The notes under the pieces are model-generated. The model saw only the letters and a list, made by a program, of their open reading frames with translations, did not search any database and was not told the DNA's origin. A DNA stretch of 64,000 nt from Sporobolomyces roseus (taxonomy: Eukaryota; Basidiomycota; Microbotryomycetes; Sporidiobolales; Sporidiobolaceae): positions 1,178,001-1,242,000 of the forward strand of contig JADILM010000007.1 of NCBI GenBank assembly GCA_016617785.1. The letters run 5' to 3'. The position numbers and the translations under genes were made by a program. Shown here in pieces: positions 36,501 to 47,708 of the stretch; the first letter of the stretch is position 1; each line of letters begins with the position of its first letter.

Positions 36501-39500
36501 CAAGTTTCCTCTCCAGTAACCTCACCTCCTCTCTCCTCGACTTCTCAAGTCGAATCCCTCTGAATCGTTACAACATCTCGACTGTGGACGTTTCGAACGC
36601 TTCTACCACCCTCTCGAATCTCTCCGACGAAGTCCTTCAAGATCTTGTACCACTCACTCAGGCGAAATCCGTCAAAAGGTTACTTCGACTCCGATTCTTC
36701 TCGGCTCCCCTTCCAAAACCATCTCCATTCGAACATCAAGGACCTGCCGAACCTTCCACCGATGCTACGGATTCAGATTCGACAGGCGATGAGGATGTAG
36801 AGATGTTCAACTTGGAAGATTTGTTGAAAGAGGACGGGGAGACTCGGATGGATTGGGAAGAAGAAGAAAGTTCGGATTATGGTGATGATGAGGACGATGA
36901 AGAAGACGATGAAGATATCGCGATGGATGCGTCGGAGTTGGAGAAGGGATTGGAGGATCGAATCGCAAAACTCATCAGTGATGCTGCCCTCAAGAAGAAC
37001 ACTTATCACGATTCGACTTCAATCTCACAAGCCGCCAAAGCTCTCGCCAAACTCCTCGTTACTTCGGTCGACTTCCTGATCAAGCATGTCGGTATGTCGT
37101 TTGTCGAGGCAACTCGTTGGATCAAGTTGAACGGAGTCAAGTGTAGACGAATTGGAGATATGGTCATGGGAGGAGGAGGGAAAGAAGTCAAGTTTAGGAA
37201 GAAGGACGATTTCTTCGACATCGGGAGGAAAGAACCTGAGGGAGAAGAGTATGAAGAAGCAGAGGAAGAAGAGGATGAGGATGCGAAGAAATCGAGTGCG
37301 AAAAAGGTGTTGAGGTCGATCGTTTTAGGAGTACTCCCGTTCTTCGGCAAGACCTTCTTCGTGAGTCATCCTCCCTGCCTCGTATACTCCTCGTAGCTTG
37401 TACTTACTGTGGGTGCCTCGCTTGATAGAACTTCCACCCAAGAGGATGCGACACGAACATGCCGATCCTTCGCTCGCTCACGAATACGCCTCCTAGGGTA
37501 TCAACGGCTCTCGACCCACCCGATTATCTTCCGATCATGATCTTGAAGCTCACCGATCGTCTCGCCGTCGATTCTCTCATCGCGAACAATTCTCTCCGAA
37601 ACGTTCGATTCCCTCCTTTCGAAATTCCTCCGACCACTTCGCTTCCGCAACGAGAGCCAGCACGACACACGTACGAGGAGGTTCGCAAGTGGAAGGAGGA
37701 GGATTCATTTGTGAAGCTGCAAGCCGAGCACCCCGACAAGATCCTTCTCGCCGCCAAAGACCACTTTCCCCACCTCGAATTCCAGGAGGAGCCTTCATCT
37801 GGTCCTTTCCGAGTTGTCCGACTCACTCAGAACGGACTCGCAACCGCACAAGCTCAGTCACGAACGATCGAAGCGTTCTTCGACAATCTCGGTCTCACAG
37901 CTAAAGATTTGACTCAAGTTGCCCACGAAGCGCTCAACTGGTGGTTCAAGCCTCATATCGGTCACAGACTCTACCACGGTAACTTTTACTTCAATCGCTT
38001 CGAAGTCATTCCGTTGGTGTACGATCCCCGTCGGTTCACGAAAAAAGGATGGAACAAGTATCAAGGTCCGTTCTCTCGCTTCTCTTTTCCAGTGTTCGCG
38101 AGACTGATACGGACCCTTCTGCTCAGGTCGAATCGAAGGAAAGCCATGGACAACTGTTCTCGAGATCCTCGCTTCGGAACACCCCAAGATGCTCGCCGTC
38201 TACCAGAAACTCGAAACCCTCAACTCGGGAAAGGAGCGACGTCCTGCTGTCGGATTCAGCGAAAAAACTCACCAAGCGACGGGAGGACATCCAGTTCCTC
38301 GACCTTCCCGAGCACCGAAAGGTTCAGTCGAAGAGGCAAAGATCGACGACCTCTTCTCGATTCTCAGGACGCAACGAGAAGGGTCGAAAACTGTTCTCCG
38401 TCTCGAACGTTCTCCTCGCGACAAAGTATCTCCTCCTGTTCTAGACGATCGACGAGGGCTCTATCTCCCCTTCAAGGATATCGTCACGCCAACTGGACAA
38501 AGGGTACTCGAAATTTGGGGAAGCTGGATCTTGGCGAACGTCAACTCGGATCCTTCGTATCCTGAACTCGCTCACGTCTTGGACCCGCTCTTCGAACCTC
38601 GTCCTTCCCCTCCTCCTTCTCGACCTCACACTCCCGCTCATCGACCTTCTCGCACAGCTACCGAATCGTCTTCCACCTCTCTCCCCCCTTCTTCGTTCCT
38701 TTTCGACTCTTCCGGCCAAGGGAATCGCAACACCAGTGATACTTCTTCAGCTGCAGCCCTTCCTCCACCGTTCCAAGCAGATCATCGAGTAACGAGGTCG
38801 TCTGCGATAGGTTCGACCTCTCAATCTCAACCTCCTCGTTCCGCGCCACCTCCGGCTTCTCTCGATCAATCTTCTCTTCCTCCCTCGACCGACGGTATCG
38901 CTCCCAAAAAGCGAGGATACCTGATCGCGAACGATCTTGGACGTCGAATTTCAGTCGATTCAATCCTCATCTCGCCTCAAGGGCCTATCAAGTTCTTTCG
39001 GATCTCGTCTGGTCAGAAGAAGAAGCAAGAGCGTCGAGCGAAAGCGCGTCGAACTGCTTTGCTACCGCTGGACGCTCGTGGGAGACTCGTCAAAGGACTA
39101 CAAGGTGAGTTTCGACATCTTCTCTTCACGATGACGATTGGAGCTGACTCTCGTGCGCCCATGCTCTAGATAATTTTGGATCTACCTCAAACGATATCAT
39201 CTCTCTCCTCGCTCGTCTCAGCGTCGATCCCTCTCGGGTCGATTCTCTCGTAGACTTCGAATCCCTTCGACTTCACCTTCCTCCGACCCTTCAACCCTCC
39301 CTTCTCCACGTCGAAGACTATCTCGGATCGAAACGTAATCTTGTGGAGCAGGAACGTCGTCGAGCGAGATTGGACCAGCAAACCGCTCGACAATGGAAGG
39401 ATGCTCTGCCTCCACCTGCCGATGGGAGCAAACTCGAACTCACTTTGATTACCTCTTACGACGGAATCACTGGTGGTGCTGGGTACGGAGCTCGCAACGA

Positions 39501-40109
39501 GAAGGAACAGGAAGATTCGATGATACGAGTTTTGAGAGGGTTCTCGTGGGTGAATCTGTTGTTGCTTCGATCGAGTGAAGCGTATTCGTCGCAAGTCTGT
39601 TCGAAACCTTGTTGTGGTGGAGCGTACGTTCAACCAAATCTTCTCTTCTTCTCTCAACAACTCAAAAGCGAGATACTGACTTTGCTCACTCCCTTTCCTC
39701 GAACGACAGTCTCGTCCACCCAAGTCGACTCGGCGACTCGCTCAACTCCTTCAACCTCCGCTTGGTGGTCTGCATTCGATGCTTCGAGCTCGGACATCGA
39801 GACGACAACGCGGCAGCGAACATCGCAAGGATGGCTCTTGCTCGAGGTCGAGGCGTCCGAGGGAACATTCTCTCTCCCGACAACGCCAAGCTCTCCGGAA
39901 ACAAGTTCCGCGGTGAGAAACATCAGATCACAAGATTGGAACATCAACTTCGGAAACATCTTAGTCCACTCTCAGAGGAAGCAAGGAGGCAAAGGTTGTT
40001 GGAGCTTAAGGAGGGTGATTCTTTGATTACTCTCCTCGAGATGACTGCCGTTGCACTTATGGAACTTGACGAGGACTTCTTGGTCGGAGATGACGAGGAG
40101 ACTGAGTAG
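33536..40109 (+). CDS. Very large protein with C-terminal TnpB/Fanzor-like RuvC and zinc ribbon
   Basis: Ten exons (33536-33809, 33884-34243, 34305-34381, 34447-35797, 35857-36284, 36350-37360, 37429-38065, 38127-39104, 39170-39623, 39710-40109) add to 5970 nt in one phase, about 1989 aa. The C-terminal 350 residues match the TnpB/Fanzor (OrfB) layout: NDLGRR (candidate RuvC-I Asp, about residue 1649), SSEAYSSQVCSKPCC (candidate RuvC-II Glu about 1842 plus first zinc-ribbon cysteines), CIRC, and GHRDDNAAANIARM (RuvC-III Asp about 1888). Known Fanzors are RNA-guided DNA nucleases. The N-terminal 1300 residues have Ser/Pro-rich, Lys-rich and acidic (DDEEDDED, about 36890) stretches and no family I recognise. 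Alternate open frame at 38262-38444 leaves one piece uncertain. It may be two genes, but phases join throughout. Confidence 0.65.
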
Positions 40110-40297
40110 GAGGTTAATGGAGGATTCACAACATTTGAGTATTTTACATTTCGACTGTTCACTTTACTGAAACTTGACCCGTATCTATTGAGCGCAAGTA
40201 ACCAGAAACTACTAAGGCGAGTCGAACGAGAGGAAGTAACGAGAGATTCTATGCTAGAGATGGGAAGAGAGTCAAGCGATTTTGACAGTAATGCTAT

Positions 40298-41384
40298 TCA
40301 TCGAGGAGAGTAGAATCCTCGCGGAGAAATGAGAGGGAACGTCCGGGGACGAGACCCAGCAGGGATAGGTCCAGCTTGAGACGGCATCGCGTAGTACGGG
40401 ACTGGAGGAATGGCGAGGGTTGCGGAGGGAGGAGTAAAAGATTGTTCGAGCGAAGGAGTAGGTTGAATCGAGGACGATGAAGGTTCGTGGACGTTTCGAC
40501 GATGCTTTTCGAGTCCAGCAGATCGAGGGAATTGCTTCGGAGGGGTGCAGTCGTTGCAGACGTGAAGGAACAGCTCCAGATGAGTGAAAGCGAGGTGGTC
40601 GATCAGGTGTTGAACAGTTTCGAATTTACTCTGACACTTCTCCCATCCGCATCTCCACTTCGATTCGTACTCGAAGCGACGAACGAGATGAACTGCTTCG
40701 AGGTGTATTTAAGAGTTGCTCGAGAGTTTCGCACTCTTGAGTACATCCGTCGTCGTCGTTCCATCGACACTGATGGTAGGTAGTTCCTCCTCCAGTCGCC
40801 GATCTCGTCGATGTTAATGCTTGAGGAGCGAAAGGAAGGGCGAACGGTGAGAGATGGATCGGAGGGAAAGCGGCATTTCGAACCGGAGGAATCGAATAAC
40901 TTGGGTTCGACAACTGAGGAGGAAGAGGGGGATGAGGGGAGGCAGGAGATGGCTGGTAAGAGGGAGAGAAGGCGTAATCTGGCGGAGGATGGAGAGGAAA
41001 GGTTGAAGTTGAGTAAAGGTGATTATTGACTCGGAGTTGCGAAAAGGATGATGAAGAGGAAGTGTGGGCACCGCTGAGAGGGGATGAAGGAGCGGGATAG
41101 AGGGAAGAGGAGTGATCTAGAGTAGTTGGGGTGAAGGAAGGGTGGTGAGAGCTTAGGCGTTGCTGGAGAGCGACGAGTTGCGAAAAACTGTGTTCGTCGA
41201 AGTGTTGGAGAAGCTGTTCCACCGAGTCGCACTCAACGTCGCATCCCGGCCATCGACAGGAGTGTATGATCTCAGGCGAATTGAGGAGATGGACGAAGTG
41301 GACGTGCTCGAATAGACTTTGTGGATTTTGATAAAGCTCTAGACAAGGCGAGTTGCTGCTGGCTGACCAGGGACAGAGAGCCAT
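40298..41384 (-). CDS. C2H2 zinc-finger protein with an apparent one-base frame break
   Basis: Probable nuclear regulator. From the ATG at 41384: CPWSAS, a finger-like segment with HVHFVHL, then CRWPGCDVECDSVEQLLQHF with downstream His, a long Pro/Ser/Tyr-rich linker, and CRWNDDDGCTQECETLEQLL. Here the frame ends shortly after, but the histidines needed to complete that finger (HLEAVHLVRRFEY) lie in another frame, followed there by two more fingers (WRCGWEKCQSKFETVQHL with HLAFTH; HVCNDC with LEKHRRNVHEP) and a stop at 40298. The switch lies at about 40700-40712, one extra base, with no splice site to explain it. Tail-to-tail with the Fanzor-like gene. Could be a sequencing error, a true disruption or a programmed shift. 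Confidence 0.65.
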
Positions 41385-41726
41385 GAGGATTCGAGCGGCT
41401 CGAGAGTATCGATTTGACCTATATATCGATGCCGCTGTAGTAGAGAGGATTTCAGCACTGGAGAACTCGAAGGAGAAGAGGAATTGGACGAACCCGCGAA
41501 ATCTGCTCAAGTTGACCAACTCAGGATTCCTTTCCCGAGTATTTCTTGCGAGAGCTTCTGAAAGCGTCGAGGGAGAGCTCGAGAAGGAGAGAGAGGGAGT
41601 AGGAACGACGAGAATCGACTATCGGCGGAGGGGTGAAATTGAGAAGTCGAGAAACCGATTGGCGAGATGTAGGTCTGCTACTGAGCGTGTGATGTACGGA
41701 AGAGGGAGAGAGAGAGAGAGAAAGAG

Positions 41727-42250
41727 ATGTCCACGAGAGTGACTCTAAGCGAGCGAGCGATTCGCTCGTTGGACATCAGCCTTTGTGGGGGATGTCCCGC
41801 GAGCGATTCGAGCAAAACCGAAATTCTCTCTCTTTCTCCTTTCTCTTTCCTTCACTTCACTTTCCACTTCACTCTCTCACCTCACTCTCTTACACTTCAA
41901 TACCAACTCAACTTGGTGATTCAACTCAAGAACAACATCAACCGGCTAACAACATTCGAGAGGAAAGGGAGATGGTGAGTTCTGACCCCTCCTCCTTTCT
42001 CCCTCTTACTCGGGACTCGGGAGCTAACTCTCTCCCTCTCTCTCTTTCTTTCTAGTCTCTATTCTCTCCCGGAGGTGTCTCTTGAATCCTTCCCAAGTCA
42101 ATCTCAATCGCTTGTGGTGAGTAACTAGCCGTTTTCTCCTCTCTTCTTTCGCAACTGATTCGAGTGTTTCTTCTCTCTCTAGCTTTCAAAACTTCTCGCA
42201 TGATTCGTACACCAGTCTCTCTCTACTCAATCTAAACCTATAGTACGTCT
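41727..42250 (+). other. Likely spliced 5' leader (short upstream frames) of SDH4
   Basis: Two typical introns can be read in CT-rich DNA: donor GTGAGT near 41973 to acceptor TTTCTAG at 42056, and donor GTGAGT near 42118 to acceptor CTCTAG at 42182, each with GCTAAC or CTGAT branch-like sites. Splicing the first puts ATG directly before TCTCTATTCTC, giving a ten-codon frame that ends at TGA; another frame from an ATG at 41727 stays open across both introns to GCATGA. This looks like a spliced leader with upstream frames or a small non-coding transcript, not a conserved protein. Confidence 0.4.
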
Positions 42251-42588
42251 CAGCTTGCTACAGTTTCTCAGAACGAGAGCTGACGAAACGATGAGAGTTT
42301 GTCGAAACAGATCTCGCAAGTTGTGCAACTTTCTGCTCTAGTGAGTTCTCCTCTTGCTTTAATCTTCTCTCGATCATGAATTGACGAATTAAGACTCGGA
42401 GGACAGGTCCTGAGTGAAGGATCACGAGCTCGAGGTTCAAGGGGTTGGAAATTGGAAAGAGAGTCTCTTTTTTGTCGATACTTTTTTGTTTGCTTTTTTG
42501 TTTGCTGGCCTCGTTGATACCCTTAAAAGTAGCTCTCCACTAGATCCTCCGAGACTCACGGAGGCACCGACTCCTCCTCCCAAGGAGG

Positions 42589-43619
42589 ATGTCTCAACTT
42601 GCAATGTTGCTTTCGATTCGCTCACTTCGCTCTCTCCTCTCCACCCCTTTCCGATCTCTCAACATGTCGCTCCCTATCTTACGTCAAAGAGCATTCCAAC
42701 AACTCGGTCGAAGGACTTTCACCTCTGGTACGCTTTGCAAACTCACGATTTCGATCTCACCGCGGTTCATTCCGATTCAACCTCACTACCTCACTCCGCA
42801 AAGTAAGCGATGAGCTGACCGAGTTGTACTGGTGCATGTGAACAGGTCGACCAGTATTCGCTGCCAACTCTGCTGCTGCTAAACGTTAGTTTTCCTCTAC
42901 TCTCATCTCACTCGACTTTCCATTTCCACTCTCTCTCTCTACCTCTCGTATTTCATATGCTGACCCTTTCTCACTACGAACAGCTTGTACGTTCGCCCTC
43001 CCTCTCGCATCCACCTCGATCTCGACTTTCCCTCTCTTCTTTCCCCTCTTTTCCCATCCGATCTCGCAGAACTAACTCCCTCGTCCCCCTTGAACAGATG
43101 TCGAAGGTACAGTGAATGACCCTACTCCTTTCCCCGCCCCTAACAAAGCGCATGGATCCTACCACTGGACTTTTGAACGACTTCTCTCTGCCGCCCTCGT
43201 TCCTTTAATCGCTTCCACCGCTGTCACCTCCGTTAATCCCGTACTGGACGGTATCATCTGTACTGCTATCGTCGCTCATTCACACATGGTATGTCTCCTA
43301 CTCCCTCTCTCTCTAGAAGAAGATGAGAACTGATGATGCGTTTTGACGGATTTGAAGGGTTTCGATTGTATTCGAACTGATTACTTGCACGAGAGGAAAT
43401 TCCCGGTTGCTGGAAAGGCTGCCAATTGGTTATTGAAGTTGGCGACTGGTGGTGTGTTGGTCGGTGTTTACCAATTCGAGACGAACGATATCGGTGAGCA
43501 CTTCTCTAATTACTCCATCTCACGTTTTCCAATCGGAGACTGATGGCGTGAAGTTTTCGGTGTTCGCAGGTATCACTGAGTTGATCAAAAAGGCTTGGCA
43601 CGCTGAGAAGAAGGAGTAA
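42589..43619 (+). CDS. SDH4: Succinate dehydrogenase membrane anchor subunit (CybS)
   Basis: Membrane anchor of respiratory complex II in the mitochondrial inner membrane, binding ubiquinone and heme with Sdh3. Exons 42589-42727, 42846-42884, 42984-42986 (3 nt), 43098-43288, 43358-43493, 43570-43619: 558 nt, 185 aa. The N-terminus is an Arg/Ser/Leu-rich mitochondrial presequence; an internal ATG at 42664 would give 160 aa with a still good presequence. Core: GTVNDPTPFPAPNKAHGSYHW, then FERLLSAALVPL, the heme/quinone helix AHSHMGFDCIRTDYLHERKFP, and a last membrane segment. The 3-nt exon CTT converts K-H to K-P-Y; skipping it keeps the frame. Confidence 0.93.
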
Positions 43620-44373
43620 AGGAATAGCAAGGAAAAGAAAAAGGTGGTTCTTCTTTCAGTCTCTTTTTGTGGTTTACTTCGCTCTCCTCTTCCTTCGATT
43701 CGCTTCCTTCTCTTCAGTTTCTCTCATTGTCATTTCAATCTTTTAGTGTCAAATTCCCTCGGGTCGAATGGAGAGCAGGTGAAGAACGAGAAGAGAAGAG
43801 CGAGCGAGCGAGGAGAGCTGAGTAATCTTGCGAGACTACAAAGATCTAGCTTGTATGCTGTTGTTTTGGATATTGCGTCGAGCTCTACAACGAGACTTTG
43901 CTTCGGAGTACTAACCTTGGAGCGAGCGAAAGGAGGAGTGCGTTTTCGACTTGGTGCGAGATTTGAGAATTGGCGAAGAGGGCAAGTTTTTGGGTTCCCC
44001 TCCTCCTCCCAACTCCCCCTCTCAACTCTCTCTCAAACTCACTCGAAGCACTCGTAATACTCGAGCTAGCTATCTATCTACGCTTCTAGCCCAAGCTTCA
44101 CCCCTCCAACAGCTCTCCCTCCCTCAGACTCAACTAGCTTGTCTCACTTCATTCACAACTATCTTCCCCTCTTCCAGCTCACCACTACCTCGAGCAAGCC
44201 TCTCCACCACTACTAGAGACTCTTCCTCAGCTCTACACTCTATCGACCCACTCATCACTCACTCGGGTCCCGTTCACTCCAAATCTTTGAACACCTCACC
44301 CTCACTCTCCCATTCTCATCACCTTCGAATTTCTCACTTTTCCCACTTTCAACCCTCCTCGGACCTCTTCACT
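43620..44373. other. SDH4 3' end and long DHH1 leader
   Basis: 754 bp. The second half is CT/CA rich and carries no conserved frame; it fits a long untranslated leader, common for DHH1-type helicases, with possible upstream ATGs (43949). Confidence 0.5.
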
Positions 44374-46323
44374 ATGTCCTCATCTACACCATCTTCGACT
44401 GGTGCATCTCTACCACAAGCGAGTCAACCAGAAAACTGGAAAGACAAGCTCAACCTACCTCAGAAGGACTCGAGACCTCAAACTGAGGATGTCACAAACA
44501 CTAAAGGAAACGAATTCGAAGATTACTTCTTGAAACGTGAATTATTGATGGGAATCTTTGAAGCCGGTGTAAGTCTACTCTCTCTCTCTATCTTACTCTT
44601 GAGATGCTGATCGAAGAAGTTGCGTTGATTTAGTTCGAAAAACCATCACCTATTCAAGAAGAAGCTATTCCTATCGCACTCACCGGTCGTGACATCCTAG
44701 CACGAGCCAAGAATGGAACTGGTAAAACCGCCGCCTTCATCATTCCAACTCTCGAACGGGTCAACCCGAAAGTGCCCAAGATTCAAGCCCTCCTCCTCGT
44801 CCCTACTCGTGAACTCGCATTACAAACGTCTCAAGTCTGCAAAACGCTCGGTAAACACACTGGAGCTCAAGTGATGGTGACTACTGGAGGAACTACTTTG
44901 AGGGATGATATTATGAGGTTATCGGAAACTGTTCATATCTTGGTTGGAACCCCTGGTCGAATCTTGGATCTCGCAGGGAAAGGGATCGCAGATTTGAGCG
45001 GGTGCCCAATGTTTGTCATGGATGAGGCGGATAAGTTATTGAGTCCGGAATTCACTCCTGTTATTGAACAACTCCTCGCGTTCATGCCCAATCAGAGACA
45101 AGTCATGTTGTTCTCGGCTACTTTCCCTCTCATTGTCAAGGATTTCAAGGTGAGTCCTCTCGATCTTCTCTCTTTCATCCTCGTTTCAGTCCGCTGATCT
45201 CAGCTTTCTCAATCGACTACTCATAGGACAAATGGATGAACAAACCTTACGAGATCAATTTGATGGACGAACTCACTCTTCGTGGTGTTACTCAATACTA
45301 CGCATTCTTGGAAGAACGTCAAAAAGTCCACTGCTTGAACACTCTCTTCTCCAAGGTACGCCCTACTCGCTCTTTATCACTTCAGCGTTCCCTGAATTGA
45401 TGCCGAGCGTTTCGAGGTGTTCAGCTTCAAATCAACCAATCGATCATCTTCTGTAACTCTACAAACCGAGTCGAATTACTCGCCAAGAAGATCACAGAGT
45501 TGGGTTATTCGTGCTTCTACTCTCACGCAAAGATGCTTCAACAACATCGTAACCGAGTATTCCACGACTTCCGAAATGGTGTCTGTCGAAACTTGGTCTG
45601 TTCAGGTGTGTCTCAATCGCTCTATTCACGCTGTTCTCCTCCACAGACTGATCGTGAGATGTTGCGAGGAGCTCCACAGATCTCCTCACTCGTGGTATCG
45701 ATATTCAAGCGGTCAACGTCGTAATCAACTTTGATTTCCCTAAAAACGCAGAAACCTACCTTCATCGAATCGGTCGTTCGGGACGTTACGGACACTTGGG
45801 ATTAGCGATCAACTTGATCACTTTCGAAGATCGATTCAACTTGTACCGAATCGAACAAGAATTGGGAACCGAGATTCAACCGATTCCAGCAGTTATCGAT
45901 AGGAGTCTTTACGTCGCTCCTGGAATGGAGGAAGGTGAGGGAGTACAGAAGGCAGAGCGACCGGCAGGTGTCGGAGGACATGGAATGCAGGCTCCTCAAG
46001 AGCGAAGACAGATTCAGTCATCTCAACCTCAATCTGCTCCTCCTCCTTCAGCTCAATCACAACCTTCGAACGGTCAATCATCGCAACCTCCTGCTCCTCA
46101 ACAACAGCAATCTTATCAACAACGACCGCCTCAGCAGCAATATCAAGGTCAGAAGTACCCTCAACAGAACCAGAACTCGAACGGTTACTCCCAACAAGCT
46201 CCCCCTCAACAAATCCCTCCTCATCTCCTCGCTCAGTACCAGCAACAAGGTCAGCAACTGAGAATGGCTCAGCAGCAACAACAGAACCAAGGGTACCAAA
46301 GAGGAGGTAATGGTGGAAGATAA
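44374..46323 (+). CDS. DHH1: DEAD-box RNA helicase DHH1 (DDX6/Rck)
   Basis: Cytoplasmic helicase of P-bodies that promotes decapping and translational repression. Exons 44374-44568, 44634-45149, 45227-45355, 45425-45605 and 45680-46323 total 1665 nt, 554 aa. Motifs in order: [13 protein letters not shown] (Q motif), AKNGTGKT (I), PTRELALQ (Ia), GTPGR (Ib), DEAD (II), SAT (III), IIFCNS (IV), TRGIDIQ (V), HRIGRSGR (VI). [21 protein letters not shown] is the usual start of the second RecA domain. The last 120 residues are very rich in Gln, Asn, Pro and Tyr, a prion-like tail as in other fungal Dhh1 proteins. Confidence 0.98.
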
Positions 46324-47708
46324 AGGGCGAGATTATTCAGGCAGGAGAGGAGGGAGGAGGCGGCAGTGAGGTAGTAGTGAGAAGGAAGTTGCGGAAAGAG
46401 AACGGCGAAGCGACTGAAACCTGACTGAACATGAACGAACGAACGACACCACCACCTTTCCCCCCCTTCCGAAACGACGAACGACTTTTCCACTTTCCCT
46501 CCATCCTTCCCTCCTTCCTTCGACTATACTCCACTCTCTAGCACACGAGACCCGATACACCCACTTTATCGATTCGATTCCCGCTTCCCTTCCCTTCCCT
46601 TCCTTTCCCCCTTGTCTATCCCGTCTTTCTCTTATCGCAACTTCTCCTCAAACTGTACATCGCGCCTCTCTTTCTCTCTCAATCTGTTTTTCTTTATCCA
46701 TATACCCAAACGGTTACCCCATTCTCCCCCTATCTCTCTCATCTCTCTCTCACTCTCGCTCTCTCTGTCTTTCTCCCTCTCTCGGGGAAGGGAAAGGGAA
46801 ACATCGAATCACCCATCTCTCTCGATCTCTCGTGCTCGCTACACATCACTCTTATTCTCGAAGGAATTCATACACCCACTCGGGAGGAGGAGGGTCCATC
46901 ACTACTCGGCGTCGTCGTCTTCCCCATTCTCAACCCTCTCTCGTCGTTCTTCTCATTTCACACACTATCACCACATCAGTCGTTCAAACGTTTCAGTATT
47001 CGCTCTCGCCGAAGCAGAAGGGAGGAGGGCAGGCAAGAGGAGGGAGGAAGAAAATCAGAAAAAACAACTCGGTCAAAATGAATTATTGGAAAGCGGTTCA
47101 GGAAGAAGGGGAGGAATCTTCAACATGGTTCTTTCTTAGAGTTTCTTTGTCTTGTCAGGCGGATCAAATGGTTGGGGCATTGATTTTGTAGATGCTCGAT
47201 TGGTTTGGAGAAGCTTGAAAAAGAAAAGAACGACCTGAATGGTTAAGTTCTTTTGACGAAACTACGTGCACTCGGACCGATGAGAGATGAGACGAACGGT
47301 GAGGAGGTTGCTTCGGGGATTAGCTAGAAAGGGAAACGCAGGTTCGGCATCTTGGTCGAGCTTGAGCTTCGTTCTCTCTCCTCGATGAACGAAGATGAGT
47401 CCCGACCATTCTCAATGAGAAGCAGACAGAGCCGTCGAAATGAGGGCAGCGAGAATCTCTCGAGGTCCAGGGCAAGGCAAGAAATGAATGAGAGAAAAGA
47501 TGTGTTTGCGAAACGATAGAAACATGCGATCAAAACAACCAAAAACGAGAGGGTATCCACCGATAGATAAAACTTATGAACAAGGGTATGCTACGAAATG
47601 GCGACTAGCGCTCAACATGATACGAGGTAATGATAAAGAAGAGTTTGGGTGGGGGGAATCAAAATGCGAAGTGAACTGACTTTTTACGAGAGAAAGAGGA
47701 AAAGGGTA
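46324..47708. other. CT-rich region after DHH1, no supported gene
   Basis: Contains DHH1 3' UTR, a long pyrimidine tract with TCTCTC microsatellite (about 46730-46790) and several small frames, none convincing. A 37-codon frame starts at 47079 (MNYWKAVQEEGEESSTWF) after an A-rich leader; it is unsupported. The right part is the 3' flank of the serine-rich gene on the other strand. Confidence 0.4.

Noticed and set aside
46612..47139. 175-codon frame in CT microsatellite DNA after DHH1
   Set aside because: Poly-Ser/Leu composition is a direct product of TCTCTC repeats.
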